In this document: positions 49,704 through 60,900 of the stretch, piece by piece
Layout of the letters: each line of letters opens with the position of its first letter
How positions within the stretch are numbered: position 1 is the stretch's first letter
Program-made: the position numbers and the translations under genes
Origin: Limnohabitans sp. JirII-31
Lineage (GTDB): Bacteria; Pseudomonadota; Gammaproteobacteria; Burkholderiales; Burkholderiaceae_C
Assembly: GCF_002778315.1 (NCBI RefSeq)
Contig: NZ_NESA01000017.1
Coordinates: 1 to 62,426 of the forward strand
Length of the DNA stretch: 62,426 nt
Direction of reading: 5' to 3'
Notes under the pieces: model-generated
What the model was told of the DNA's origin: nothing
The model's database searches: none
Seen by the model: only the letters and a program-made list of their open reading frames with translations

Positions 49704-50921
49704 ATGACCCGCAGCACCGACCTTATTCATCACCCTTACCAACCGCCGTCTGAATTTGATGCGCCACAGGTTGGGGTGTTCAAAGCATCGACGGTGATTT
49801 TTCCCAATGTCGCGGCCATGCGCACACGCGAGTGGTTGAATAAATCGAGCTATACCTACGGCTTGCATGGCACGCCCACCACGTTCACCCTCGAAGAGCG
49901 CCTAGCCACGCTGGAGGGGGGTACGCACTGCATCTTGACGCCCAGTGGCCTAGCGGCCATTGCCCAAGTTGATTTGGCCTTGCTGAAAGCAGGCGACGAG
50001 GTGTTGATTCCAGACAACGCCTACAGCCCCAACAAAGCCCTGGCTGAGGGCGAGTTGGCGCACTTTGGCATCAGCCATCAGTTCTACGACGCGATGAACC
50101 CCGCCGATTTGGCCGCGCGTATCAACGAACGCACGCGCTTGGTGTGGCTGGAGGCGGCAGGCTCGGTGTCGATGGAGTTTCCTGATCTGCCTGCACTGGT
50201 TCGTGCGTGTCGTGCCCGTGGCGTGTGTTGCGCACTCGACAACACGTGGGGTGCAGGTTTGGCCTTCAATGCGTTTGACTTGACACCAGGGCAGGGCGAT
50301 GCACCCTTGGGCGTGGACCTGACCATCCATGCCCTCACCAAATACCCCAGTGGCGGCGGTGACGTGCTGATGGGCAGCATCGTCACCCGCAGTGACGCAC
50401 TGGCCAAAACCATCAAGCTCAGCCACATGCGTTTGGGCACAGGGGTGGCGGCCAACGATGCCGAGCTGGTGTTGCGCGCTTTGCCCAGCTTGGCATTGCG
50501 CTATCGGGCACAGGACCAAGCAGCTCGACACCTGGCGAATTGGTGCAGTCAACAGACCCAGTTTTCTCAAGTCTTGCACCCGGCTTTTCATGGCGCACCC
50601 GGACATGCGCATTGGCAGCAGCTGTGTGTGACGCCCCAAGAGCCTCAAGGTTTGGCGGCAGGTATTTTCAGTGTGGTGGTGGATACGCGTTACACCACGC
50701 AGCAGATAGATGCATTTTGCGATGCCCTGCAATTGTTCAAAATTGGCTATAGCTGGGGCGGCCCCATGAGCTTGGTGGTGCCCTATCACCTGAGCGCTGC
50801 GCGCCAACTTGCCACGCCGCATCTTCAAACGGGGCGTGTGGTGCGTTTTTGCATAGGTCTGGAAGATGTGCGGGACTTGCAGCAAGATCTTGCGCAAGCT
50901 TTGCAACACCTGTGTCTTTGA
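49704..50921 (+). CDS. metC: Cystathionine beta-lyase
   Basis: The protein has 405 residues, a PLP enzyme of the Cys/Met metabolism family: TYGLHGTPTTFTLEERLATLEGG at the N-terminus, ALDNTWGAGLAF, and the PLP Lys in HALTKYPSGGGDVLMGS. It makes homocysteine from cystathionine. It stands alone after the terminator. Confidence 0.9.
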   Translation: MTRSTDLIHHPYQPPSEFDAPQVGVFKASTVIFPNVAAMRTREWLNKSSYTYGLHGTPTTFTLEERLATLEGGTHCILTPSGLAAIAQVDLALLKAGDEVLIPDNAYSPNKALAEGELAHFGISHQFYDAMNPADLAARINERTRLVWLEAAGSVSMEFPDLPALVRACRARGVCCALDNTWGAGLAFNAFDLTPGQGDAPLGVDLTIHALTKYPSGGGDVLMGSIVTRSDALAKTIKLSHMRLGTGVAANDAELVLRALPSLALRYRAQDQAARHLANWCSQQTQFSQVLHPAFHGAPGHAHWQQLCVTPQEPQGLAAGIFSVVVDTRYTTQQIDAFCDALQLFKIGYSWGGPMSLVVPYHLSAARQLATPHLQTGRVVRFCIGLEDVRDLQQDLAQALQHLCL

Positions 50922-50938
50922 AACAAGGAGTCATGTCC

Positions 50939-51748
50939 ATGTCTGTTGATACGCCTGAGCAAAGCGAAGCTGCTGCACCGACCGAAACGCCGCCAGAACG
51001 TATCGATGTGATGGATTTGCGTTTTTCTGATCCTTTGCGTTGGTTGGGCTTGGGGTTTCGTGATCTGCTGTCACAGCCCCTGGTGACTTTGTTTTATGGG
51101 TCATGTTTTTGGCTCATGGCGCTCATCGTGAGTGCCGTGTTTCGCAGCAACCCGGAGTTCACCTTGTCGGCCATCTCTGGCTGTTTGTTGTTGGGCCCGT
51201 TCTTGGCGATGGGGCTGTACGACGTGAGCATGAACCGCGAGCGCGGTCACCGTCCGACCTTGGGCAGTTCGCTCACTTGCTGGGAGCCGCATGTGCGTAG
51301 CATGGGCATGTTGGTCATGGTCGTGGTGGTGTTGGAGTTGTTGTGGGGACGTGCGTCGTTGGTGGTCTTTGCGGTGTTTTTCAACACCGGTGGCATGCCC
51401 ACCACCGCCAGTGTGATCGATGCTGTGTTCAACCCACAGAACTGGGAATTTGTGGTCGCCTATCTGTGTGTGGGGGGCTTCTTTGCGGGTTTGGTGTTTG
51501 CCACCATGGCGGTTTCCATTCCCATGATCTTGGACCGTGACACCGACGCCATCACCGCGGGCATCACCAGCTTGCGAGTGTTTTTGAGCCAGACCGGCGT
51601 CATGCTGTGGTGGGGCGCACTCATCACCGTGTTGGTGTTGCTGGCTTTGTGGCCCTCAGCCGCAGGCTTGTTGTTGGTGGGCCCATGGCTGGGCTTTGCC
51701 ACCTGGCATGCTTACCGTGCGTCGGTGCGCTTTAGCCCTGGCGCATGA
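50939..51748 (+). CDS. DUF2189 integral membrane protein
   Basis: The protein has 269 residues with six predicted membrane segments, the DUF2189 pattern (FRDLLSQPLVTLFYG; ISGCLLLGPFLAMGLYDVS). Function unknown. ATG 50939 is 8 bases after AAGGAG; ATG 50933 is too close to it. The 3' end overlaps convergent mnmH by 17 bases. Confidence 0.87.
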   Translation: MSVDTPEQSEAAAPTETPPERIDVMDLRFSDPLRWLGLGFRDLLSQPLVTLFYGSCFWLMALIVSAVFRSNPEFTLSAISGCLLLGPFLAMGLYDVSMNRERGHRPTLGSSLTCWEPHVRSMGMLVMVVVVLELLWGRASLVVFAVFFNTGGMPTTASVIDAVFNPQNWEFVVAYLCVGGFFAGLVFATMAVSIPMILDRDTDAITAGITSLRVFLSQTGVMLWWGALITVLVLLALWPSAAGLLLVGPWLGFATWHAYRASVRFSPGA

Positions 51749-52811
51749 TGTCGCGTGCCAGGGCGCGCATGGCGTCCATGGAGCGGTCGCTAGGTTGCAC
51801 CACGGCGGCTTGCCCAAACTGTTTGAAGTTGCGGCGAGTGGACTCGGCATAGCCTGGGTCGTAGTGCAGGGTGAGTAGCTCGCGCACCACGGGCTCGTTG
51901 TCACCCGCCATCACCTGTGTTTTCCAGGCCTCCACCACGGCGCGACCACGCCGGTCCACCAAGGCGTCGAGTCGTTTGCAAAAGTAGTCTGGGTCTTTGA
52001 CGAAGAAGTCGTAGTCCTCCATCAACAAAGCCACGCGTTCGTCATCACTCAAACGCAAATCCAGGCAGGGGCTTTCGCGCATGGACAGCATCAGCACTTC
52101 GGGCACAGACAGATTGCCCACTTTACGGCTCTCAGATTCGACATACACCGGGCGTGAGGTGTCGAAGCCTTTCAAGGCGGTCCACACCAAGGTGTCAAAG
52201 TGCTTTTGGCTGGGTTGCGGTACGCCCGGAATATGGCCCAGCACAGAACTGCGATGGTTGGCCAAGCCCTCCAAGTCCAGCACCTGCGCACCCTCCGCTG
52301 CCAGGGCATGCAGCAAACGGGTTTTGCCTGATCCCGTGGGCCCACACACAACGCGCCATTGAATGGGGGCCACCAGCTCGGGAATAGAGGCCAGCAGCGC
52401 AGCGCGAAAAGCTTTGTAGCCGCCTTCGATCAAGTGAATCTTGAAACCAATTTGTCCCAGCACCATGGCCAGCGAACCGCTGCGTTTGCCACCCCGCCAG
52501 CAGTAAATCAAGGGCTGCCAAGTACGCGGCAGCGGCAGCACTTCGCGTTGGATGTGCCGTGCAATATTGGCCGCCACCAATGCCGCGCCGTGCTTTTGCG
52601 CTTCAAAGGCACTGACTTGCTTGTACATGGTGCCAATCACGATGCGCTCTTCGTTGTTGAGAGACGGCCAATTGACGGCACCGGGCAGGTGGTCGAGCGC
52701 AAATTCGTCTTCACTGCGCGCGTCGATGATGGTGCTAAAGCCCCCAGGGGCGCCCAGCGGCGTGGCCATGCGGGCCATGGCGTCTTGCGCCGAAATGAAT
52801 TGAACGCTCAC
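51732..52811 (-). CDS. mnmH: tRNA 2-selenouridine synthase
   Basis: The protein has 359 residues. Rhodanese domain with active Cys in YCWRGGKRSGSLA (about 97), then P-loop GPTGSGKTRLL (about 158). It geranylates and then selenates 2-thiouridine in tRNA anticodons, with selenophosphate from SelD, which is not in the window. Confidence 0.93.
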   Translation of the reverse strand: MSVQFISAQDAMARMATPLGAPGGFSTIIDARSEDEFALDHLPGAVNWPSLNNEERIVIGTMYKQVSAFEAQKHGAALVAANIARHIQREVLPLPRTWQPLIYCWRGGKRSGSLAMVLGQIGFKIHLIEGGYKAFRAALLASIPELVAPIQWRVVCGPTGSGKTRLLHALAAEGAQVLDLEGLANHRSSVLGHIPGVPQPSQKHFDTLVWTALKGFDTSRPVYVESESRKVGNLSVPEVLMLSMRESPCLDLRLSDDERVALLMEDYDFFVKDPDYFCKRLDALVDRRGRAVVEAWKTQVMAGDNEPVVRELLTLHYDPGYAESTRRNFKQFGQAAVVQPSDRSMDAMRALARDIMRQG

Positions 52812-52820
52812 GGAACTCTC

Positions 52821-53567
52821 TTACAACTGTTTTTTGATTTCAGGCCACACATTGGCCAACATACGCGGATGCGCTTCTTCGCGTGGGTGGATGCGGTCTG
52901 GCTGAAACAGCTGCGCTGCGTCAGGCCGATCAGCTATGCCTTGCAAAAAGAACGGGACCAAGCCCGTACGGTACTTTTTGGCCAGGTTGGCAAACATGGC
53001 TGAGAACTTGGCGCTGTAGTCAGGCCCGTAATTGGGCGGTACTTGCATGCCCACCAGCACCACGCGCGCGTTGACGGCACGTGAGGCTTCGATCATCGCT
53101 TCCAAGTTTTGTTGGCTGCTGTTGAGGTCCAGGCCGCGCAGGGCGTCGTTGCCGCCTAACTCAATCACCACCAACACGGGGCGAACTTGCGCCAAGGCGG
53201 CGGGCAGGCGCGAGCGGCCTCCAGCTGTGGTGTCGCCACTGATGCTGGCGTTGACTACCCGCACATCGGGTCGTTCAGTACGCAGTTTCATGGCTAAGAG
53301 GCTGACCCAACCGGTGCCACGTGGAATGCCATATTCGGCGCTCAGTGAATCACCCACCACCAAAATAGTTGCCGCAGGCGCTGAGCCGGGAGGGGGCACG
53401 GCACTTTTGGTTTGCACACGACGGTGCGGGCCGGTAGACCAAATTTCGCCCTCCATGCCCTGCCCAGTGGAGGTGATCACCTTTTGATCGGCCGCTGCTG
53501 TGCGCAGGCCCAAAAGCCCTGTGAGCGCGCTGCCCAGCGCCGCCACGTTAAAGTGTCGTCTCCACAT
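52821..53567 (-). CDS. tesA: TesA-like SGNH arylesterase/thioesterase
   Basis: The protein has 248 residues. Signal peptide to about residue 27 (ends RTAAA), a ~35-residue linker, then the SGNH core: VVGDSLSAEYG (Ser), ISGDTTAGGRSRLP (Gly), LGGNDALRG (Asn), DRIHPREEAH (Asp/His). It acts in the periplasm on esters or acyl-thioesters. ATG 53567, after AAAGG, is preferred. Its start lies 13 bases from the divergent ybbA-like start. Confidence 0.9.
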   Translation of the reverse strand: MWRRHFNVAALGSALTGLLGLRTAAADQKVITSTGQGMEGEIWSTGPHRRVQTKSAVPPPGSAPAATILVVGDSLSAEYGIPRGTGWVSLLAMKLRTERPDVRVVNASISGDTTAGGRSRLPAALAQVRPVLVVIELGGNDALRGLDLNSSQQNLEAMIEASRAVNARVVLVGMQVPPNYGPDYSAKFSAMFANLAKKYRTGLVPFFLQGIADRPDAAQLFQPDRIHPREEAHPRMLANVWPEIKKQL

Positions 53568-53580
53568 GCCATTGCCTTTC

Positions 53581-54270
53581 ATGACCACGCCCTTGACCTC
53601 TCATCCCACGCCATTGATTTCTGTCTCTCATGTTTTCAAGTCGGTGCAAGACGCCACCGGTACGTTGGACATTCTCCGCGATATCAACTTCACACTTGCT
53701 GCGCACCAGTCGCTGGCGATTGTGGGAGCCTCAGGCTCGGGCAAAAGCACCTTGTTGTCCATCATGGCGGGCTTGGATACACCCAGCCAAGGCACGGTGG
53801 TGTTGGCCGGGCAAGACATGTTTGTTTTGAGCGAAGATGCCCGTGCTGCCTTGCGGGCGCGCCAAATTGGTTTTGTGTTTCAAAGTTTTCAGTTGCTGGG
53901 CAACATGACCGCGCTGGAAAACGTCATGCTGCCTTTGGAGTTGGCTGGACAACCCAACCCGCGTCTGGCGGCACGCGAGATGCTGGAGCGTGTGGGTTTG
54001 GGGGAGCGCCTCAACCATTACCCCAAAGTGCTGTCTGGCGGAGAGCAACAGCGCGTGGCCTTGGCTCGTGCTTTTGTGGTCAAGCCTACCTTGCTGCTCG
54101 CGGATGAGCCCACAGGCAGTTTGGACCATGCGAGTGGTGAACGCATCATGGACTTGATGTTCGCCCTCAACCAAGAACTTGGTACCACCTTGGTCTTGGT
54201 CACCCATGACCCCAAGCTAGCAGCGCGTTGCGACCAAGCCATCACGATAGAGGCGGGTAGACTAGCTTAG
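53581..54270 (+). CDS. ybbA: ABC transporter ATP-binding protein, YbbA/LolD-like
   Basis: The protein has 229 residues. Walker A GASGSGKST, Q-loop FVFQSFQLL, signature LSGGEQQR, Walker B LLLADEPTGSLD, H-loop VTHD. Divergent pairing with tesA is the same as in E. coli, where ybbA is followed by the permease gene ybbP. Here no permease follows; the next frame is the giant TPR gene. It may work with a permease elsewhere. Confidence 0.88.
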   Translation: MTTPLTSHPTPLISVSHVFKSVQDATGTLDILRDINFTLAAHQSLAIVGASGSGKSTLLSIMAGLDTPSQGTVVLAGQDMFVLSEDARAALRARQIGFVFQSFQLLGNMTALENVMLPLELAGQPNPRLAAREMLERVGLGERLNHYPKVLSGGEQQRVALARAFVVKPTLLLADEPTGSLDHASGERIMDLMFALNQELGTTLVLVTHDPKLAARCDQAITIEAGRLA

Positions 54271-54291
54271 CTATCAAATTTAGTGCTTCCG

Positions 54292-54326
54292 TTTAATTTT
54301 AATACTTTAATGGTATTAAAATTAAA
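54292..54326. promoter_or_regulatory. Perfect 14-bp inverted repeat 2 nt before the giant gene
   Basis: TTTAATTTTAATAC and GTATTAAAATTAAA flank a 7-base spacer; the right arm ends 2 bases before ATG 54329. There is no Shine-Dalgarno match upstream of the ATG. In RNA the hairpin would cover the ribosome landing site; in DNA it could be an operator. It lacks a T run on the plus strand after the stem, so a terminator for the ABC gene is less likely. Confidence 0.65.
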
Positions 54327-54328
54327 AT

Positions 54329-54990
54329 ATGAGCACCTTAATATTCTGCACATCCTTCTCGAACAACCCACAGCATTGGCAGCAAAGATACCGAAAGTGG
54401 GTTGACTACTTTGCGTCTTCGTCGCTTGAATTCGACCAAATGTTGATGGTGGATGACGGCAGTCCTGTCTTGCCGGAGTGGTCAGACTTTGAAGTCTTGA
54501 CCGAGTTGCCAGCGCAGCGTCCGTCGGCTAAAAAAGTGTTGTTTCATTTTTCAAACAACTTGGGGCGACAGAGCAACCTGCACCATCCCGGCTGGTTTCG
54601 TAGCTTTGGTTTTGCTGCGCAATACGCCAAGGCGCATCAATTCACCAAGATCGTTCACATTGAGAGCGACGCCTACCTCATGTCAACGAGGATGTTTGAT
54701 TTTGTCAACAACTCCCAAACAGGGTGGACCACATTTTGGTGCCCACGCTGGCAATGTGAGGAAATAGCCATTCAGGTGGTTTGCGAAGATCAATTTGACA
54801 CTTATGAACGCATCACCCAGCAAGACTATGGATCTGTCTATGCTGGCAAAGTTATAGAAAAGATGCTGCCGTATACCTCCGTTCGCAAAGACTTTGTGGG
54901 TGATCGATACGCTGAAGGCAATGGGTCTATCCCTTTGAACGTGGATTACGTCTGTCAATTTCAGACTGAGCTGGAGATTGGTGCGTTGGT
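54329..54990 (+). other. N-terminal glycosyltransferase-like domain of the giant protein
   Basis: Residues 1-220. MSTLIFCTSF at the start, MLMVDDGSP at about 45 and IVHIESDAYLM at about 110 look like a nucleotide-sugar-binding fold with acidic metal-site motifs (GT-A-like). The assignment is tentative; I do not recognise the family. Confidence 0.45.
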
Positions 54991-57900
54991 CAAGCGAGTA
55001 AAGCAACAGCTTTCTTTACCAGCACCAAGTCAACAGGGACAAGAGGATGTCGGTAAATTGTTTGAACAAGGACTGGCCTTGCACAAACAAGGTCAGTTGG
55101 TGCGAGCAAAGATGCTTTATGAGGCTGTGCTTAAAAAAAATCCTAAGCACTTCGATGCATTGAATGCACTCGGTGTTGCTGAGATAAATTTTGAAAATTA
55201 TAGAGAAGCTGTCAATCTCATATCTTCTGCGCTTTTAGAAAATAAGAAATCAGCAGAGGCCTATTACAACTTAGGACTTGGGCTGGATGGACTGAACCTA
55301 AAAGCGCAAGCTATTGAGGCATACGATGAATGCTTGAAGCTAGACCCTAAAAATTTCAGTGCATTGAACAATAAAAGTAAAACTCAGCGAGATATTGGGA
55401 AATATGAGGAAGCGATAGTCTCAAGTAGCGCAGCGATAGCAATCAAATCCGATTACGCTGTGGCCTACTTGAACCGTGCAATTGCGTTCATGGAACTTAA
55501 GCAGTTTGAAGCTGCTATCGCTAGCTTCGACCAGGCCATTGGCATCAAACCGGGCAACGCAGAGGCCTATTTCAATAGAGGCAATGCACAGATGGAGCTC
55601 AAACAATTTGAGGCTGCATTAGCCAGCTATGACCGAGCGATCAACACCAAGCCAGACTACGCAGATGCCTATTTCAAGAAAGGTCTTACGTTGCAAGAGC
55701 TCAAGCAACTGCCAACTGCTGTTGCCAGTTATGACAAGGCCATCAGCGTTAAGCCAGACTTTGCAAATGCCTATCTCAACCGCGGTTCTGTGCTATCAAA
55801 GCTAAAACAGTTGGATGCCGCATTGGATAGTTACAACAAGGCGATCAGCATTAAACCAGATTTTGTGCAGGCTTACTCGAACCGTGCTGTCGTGCTGAAA
55901 GATCTTGGGCAGATTGAGGCTGCATTAGCCAGTTACGACGAAGCGATCAGCATCAACCCAGACTACGCAGGGGTCTACTGGAATAAGTCATTTACTCTTT
56001 TACTTTCCGGTCGATTCGAAGAAGGTTGGAAATTGTATGAATGGCGTTGGAAGCATGAAGGTTTAGGGCTAAAGCTTCCCAATTTCTCTCAACCCCTGTG
56101 GCTAGGTGTGGAGTCATTGCAGGGGCAAACCATCCTGCTGCACAGCGAGCAAGGCTTGGGTGACACCATCCAGTTTTGCCGATACGCCAAGTTGGTCAAA
56201 GCACTCGGGGCTCATGTGGTGATGGAGTCTCCTACTGCTCTAGTGCCGTTGCTACAAGGCTTGGAAGGTGTTGATGAATTGGTGGCGAGGGGGCAAGCAT
56301 TGCCTGCATTTGACTATCACTGTCCATTGCTGTCTTTGCCCTTGGCCTTCAAAACAGAGCTTAGCACGATCCCCTCATCAGAGCCTTACCTGCGTAGCGA
56401 CAAGGCCAAGGTCAAACAATGGCGTGCCAAACTGGGGCGCAAAACCAAGCCACGCGTAGGTTTGGTGTGGAGCGGTAGTACAGGGCACACAAACGACCAC
56501 AACCGCAGCTTCAAACTAGAAGAATTACTGCCGTATTTGCCGGATGGTTTTGAGTATGTGTGTCTGCAAAAAGAAATCCGGGAGGTCGACCAAGAAATGC
56601 TCCAGCAATCAAGCATTCAATACTTTGGCGATGAGCTTGAGAACTTTGCAGATACGGCTGCATTGTGTGAGCTGATGGATGTGGTGATCAGCGTGGATAC
56701 TAGCGTGGCGCATTTGTCAGGGGCATTGGGCAAACCAACTTGGGTGTTGTTGTCATATTCTCCTGATTGGCGCTGGTTGTTGGACAGAGAGGACAGTCCT
56801 TGGTATGGATCGGTCAAGTTGTACAGACAGGACGCTGATCGAACTTGGTCTTCAGTGCTGCACAGGGTAAGTCGTTCGTTGTTAAGCCAAGCCAAACTAC
56901 CGGTGGCCAACAGTGTAGGCGTGCAGCAGATCACTAAAAAGTTCATGGCAGGACTAACTGCTTTTCAAAATAGCCAACCAGTTCAAGCCAAATCAATCCT
57001 TGAAGACTTGCTCAAAGATGCGCCGAATCATTTTGATGCCATGCACCTATATGGCATTGTTTTGGGGCAACTTCAAGAAACCAAAAAATCGATTGAGATT
57101 TTTAAAAGAGCGATAGAAATACAACCAAATAGCGCCGACGTACACAGCAACTTAGGTAATGCGTACAAAGATGATGGCCAGCATGAACTAGCCATCACGC
57201 ATTGCGAGATGGCTATCCGCTTAAATGCAAACCATGCCAGTGCCTATACCAACCGAGCCATTGCGCTACAGAAATTGGAGAGACTAGACGAAGCTTTAGT
57301 CAGTTATGACAAGGCCATCGCACTCAACCCGAACAATCATGAAAATTATTTGAACAAGGGGGTCATCCTTCGAACACGGAACAACTTTGACGAGGCATTG
57401 AAGAGTTTTGAAAAAACAATTGAGTTAAAGCGTGATTGTGCAGAGGCTTATTTCAACTGCGGGCTTGTACTCAAACAGCAGCATCATTATGAAGCGGCGC
57501 TGAGCAGCTATGACAAGGCAATCAGCATCAAACCAGATTACGTCGATGCACTCATCAACAAAGGTAATACTCTGCAAGCCCTCAAACAATTTGAGGCAGC
57601 TGTGGTCAGTTACAACCAAGCGATCAGTCTCGAACCCAACTATGCAGAGGCTTACTACAACCGAGGTATTGCGCAGATGTCGCTCAAACGGTCTGCGGAT
57701 GCGCTAGATAGCTATGACAAAGCCATTTATCTCAAAACCGACTATGCGGGCGCGCATTGGAGTAAATCATTGGCTTGTTTACTTTTCAGCCAATTTGAAG
57801 AAGGTTGGAAACTGTATGAGTGGCGTTGGAAATATGAAGGTCTTGACTCAAAGCTTCCCGATTTTTCTCAACCTCGGTGGCTAGGGGTGGAGTCTTTGCA

Positions 57901-60900
57901 GGGTCAAACTATTCTTCTGCACAGCGAGCAGGGGTTGGGAGACACCATCCAGTTTTGCCGATACGCCAAGTTGGTCAAAGCACTGGGTGCCCGTGTGGTG
58001 ATGGAAGTACCTGCGCCTTTGGTGCCGTTGCTAGAAAGTTTGGAAGGTGTGGATGAATTGGTAGAGAAGGGACAAGCACTGCCTGCGTTTGACTACCACT
58101 GTCCGCTGTTGTCTTTGCCGTTGGCCTTCAAGACAGAGCTCAGCACGATCCCCTCACCCGAGCCTTACCTGCGTAGCGACAAGGCCAAGGTCAAGCGATG
58201 GCGCGCCAAACTGGGTCGCAAGACCAAGCCACGCATTGGCTTGGTTTGGAGCGGTAGTACGGTGCACAAGAACGACCGCAACCGCAGCCTCACACTGGAC
58301 GAGTTGACACCGTACCTGCCTGAGGGCTTTGCGTATGTGTGTCTGCAAAACGAAATCCGGGACGTCGACCAAGAGGCGCTCCAGCAATCAAGCATTCAAT
58401 ACTTTGGCGATGAGCTTGAGAACTTTGCAGACACAGCGGCGTTGTGCGAACTGATGGATATGGTGATCAGTGTGGACACCAGCGTGGCACATTTATCTGG
58501 GGCCTTAGGCAAATCGACCTGGGTGTTGTTGCAACATGTTCCTGATTGGCGCTGGTTGTTGGACAGAGAAGATAGCCCTTGGTATGGATCGGTTAAGTTG
58601 TACAGACAGGACGCTGATCGAACTTGGTCTTCAGTGCTGCACAGGGTAAGTCGTTCGTTGTTAAGCCAAGCCAAACTACCGGTGGCCAACAGTGTAGGCG
58701 TGCAGCAGATCGCAAAAAATTTCATGCTGGAATTGCAAGTTGTTGGTGAAACCGAGCATTCGTCTGAAGTCCAACTCCTCCAGCTATTTACGAAAGGACT
58801 GTCTTTTCACAAAGAGGGTCAGTTAGCCCAGGCAAAGGCAATTTATGAGGCTGTATTGCAAATTAAACCTACGTACTTTGATGCACTACATATGCTGGGC
58901 GTCATTGCACTGACGTGGAACGATGCTGATCTTTCTGTTTCTCTTATCGGCAAAGCTTTGATCGAAAATAAATCGAATTCTGATGCGTTCTTTAACTACG
59001 GATTAGCTTTACATGCCAATGCACAGCCGTTATCTGCGGTTGAAAGCTACGACAGCGCAATCTCATTAAACCGTGACAACGATAAAATTTATTGGAATAA
59101 AAGCTTGTCGCTTTTGTTACTTGGAAAACTCTACGAAGGTTGGCAGTTATACGAATATGGCTGGCGTGGCAGTCAACAACGAGGTATTCCGCTAGTCAGT
59201 TCTCAACCCCTGTGGCTAGGGGTGGAGTCTTTGCAGGGTCAAACTATTCTTCTGCACAGCGAGCAGGGCTTGGGAGACACCATCCAGTTTTGCCGATACG
59301 CCAAGTTGGTCAAAGCACTCGGGGCTCATGTGGTGATGGAGTCTCCTACTGCTCTAGTGCCGTTGCTACAAGGCTTGGAAGGTGTTGATGAATTGGTGGC
59401 GAGGGGGCAAGCATTGCCTGCATTTGACTATCACTGTCCATTGCTGTCTTTGCCCTTGGCCTTCAAAACAGAGCTTAGCACGATCCCCTCATCAGAGCCT
59501 TACCTGCGTAGCGACAAGGCCAAGGTCAAACAATGGCGTGCCAAACTGGGCCGCAAGACCAAGCCACGCATTGGCTTGGTTTGGAGCGGTAGTGCGGTGC
59601 ACAAGAACGACCGCAACCGCAGCCTCACACTGGACGAGTTGACACCGTACCTGCCTGAGGGCTTTGCGTATGTGTGTCTGCAAAACGAAATCCGGGACGT
59701 CGACCAAGAGGCGCTCAAGCAATCAAGCATTCAATACGTTGGCGATGAGCTCAAAGACTTTGCAGACACGGCGGCGTTGTGCGAACTGATGGATGTGGTG
59801 ATCAGTGTGGACACCAGCGTGGCACATTTATCTGGAGCCTTGGGCAAATCGACCTGGGTGTTGCTGCCCTACGTTCCGGATTGGCGCTGGTTGCTCGACA
59901 GGGAGGATAGCCCGTGGTATGGCTCAGTCAAGCTGTACAGACAGGATGCTGATCGAACTTGGTCTTCAGTGCTGCACGGGGTAAGTCGTTCGTTGTTAAG
60001 CCAAGCCAAACTACCGGTGGCCAACAGTGTAGGCGTGCAGCAGATCGCAAAAAATTTCATGGCAGGACTGACTGCTTTTCAAAATAGCCAACCAGTTCAA
60101 GCCAAATCAATTCTGGAAGACTTGCTTCGCGATGCGCCGAATCATTTTGATGCCATGCACCTGTATGGGATTGTTTTGGGGCAACTTCAAGAAACTAAGA
60201 AATCGATTGAGATTTTTAAAAGAGCGATAGAAATACAACCAAATAGCGCCGACGTACACAGCAACTTGGGTAATGCGTACAAAGATGATGGCCAGTATGA
60301 GCTGGCCATCACGCATTGCGATATAGCTATTGGCTTAAATGCAAAACATTCCAGCGCCTATACCAATCGAGCGATTGCATTGCAGCAATTGGAGAGACTA
60401 GACGAAGCTTTGATTAGTTACGACAAGGCCATAGCACTTAACCCGAACAATCATGAAAATTACTACAACCGAGGTAATGCACAAATGGCGCTCATGCAGT
60501 CTGAGGCTGCGGTAGACAGCTATGACAAAGCAATCAGCCTAAAGCCAGACTATGCGGGTGCGCATTGGAACAAATCACTGGAACTTTTGGCTCTGGGGCA
60601 ATTTAAAGAAGGTTGGAAAAGCTATGAGTGGCGTTGGAAGCACGAAGATCTTGGGTCAAAGCTTCCCAATTTCTCTCAACCCCAGTGGCTGGGTGTGGAG
60701 TCATTGCAGGGGCAAACTATCCTGCTGCATAGCGAGCAAGGCTTGGGCGACACCATCCAGTTTTGCCGATACGCCAAGCTGGTCAAAGCGCTGGGTGCCC
60801 GTGTGGTGATGGAAGCCCCTGCTGCTTTGTTGCCGTTGCTACAAAGTTTGGAAGGTGTTGACGAGTTGGTGGCGAAGGGCCAAGCACTGCCTGCGTTTGA

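Noticed and set aside
54292..54326. Terminator of the ABC ATPase gene
   Set aside because: The stem is AT-rich and not followed by a T run on the plus strand; its position against the ATG fits regulation better. Not fully excluded.
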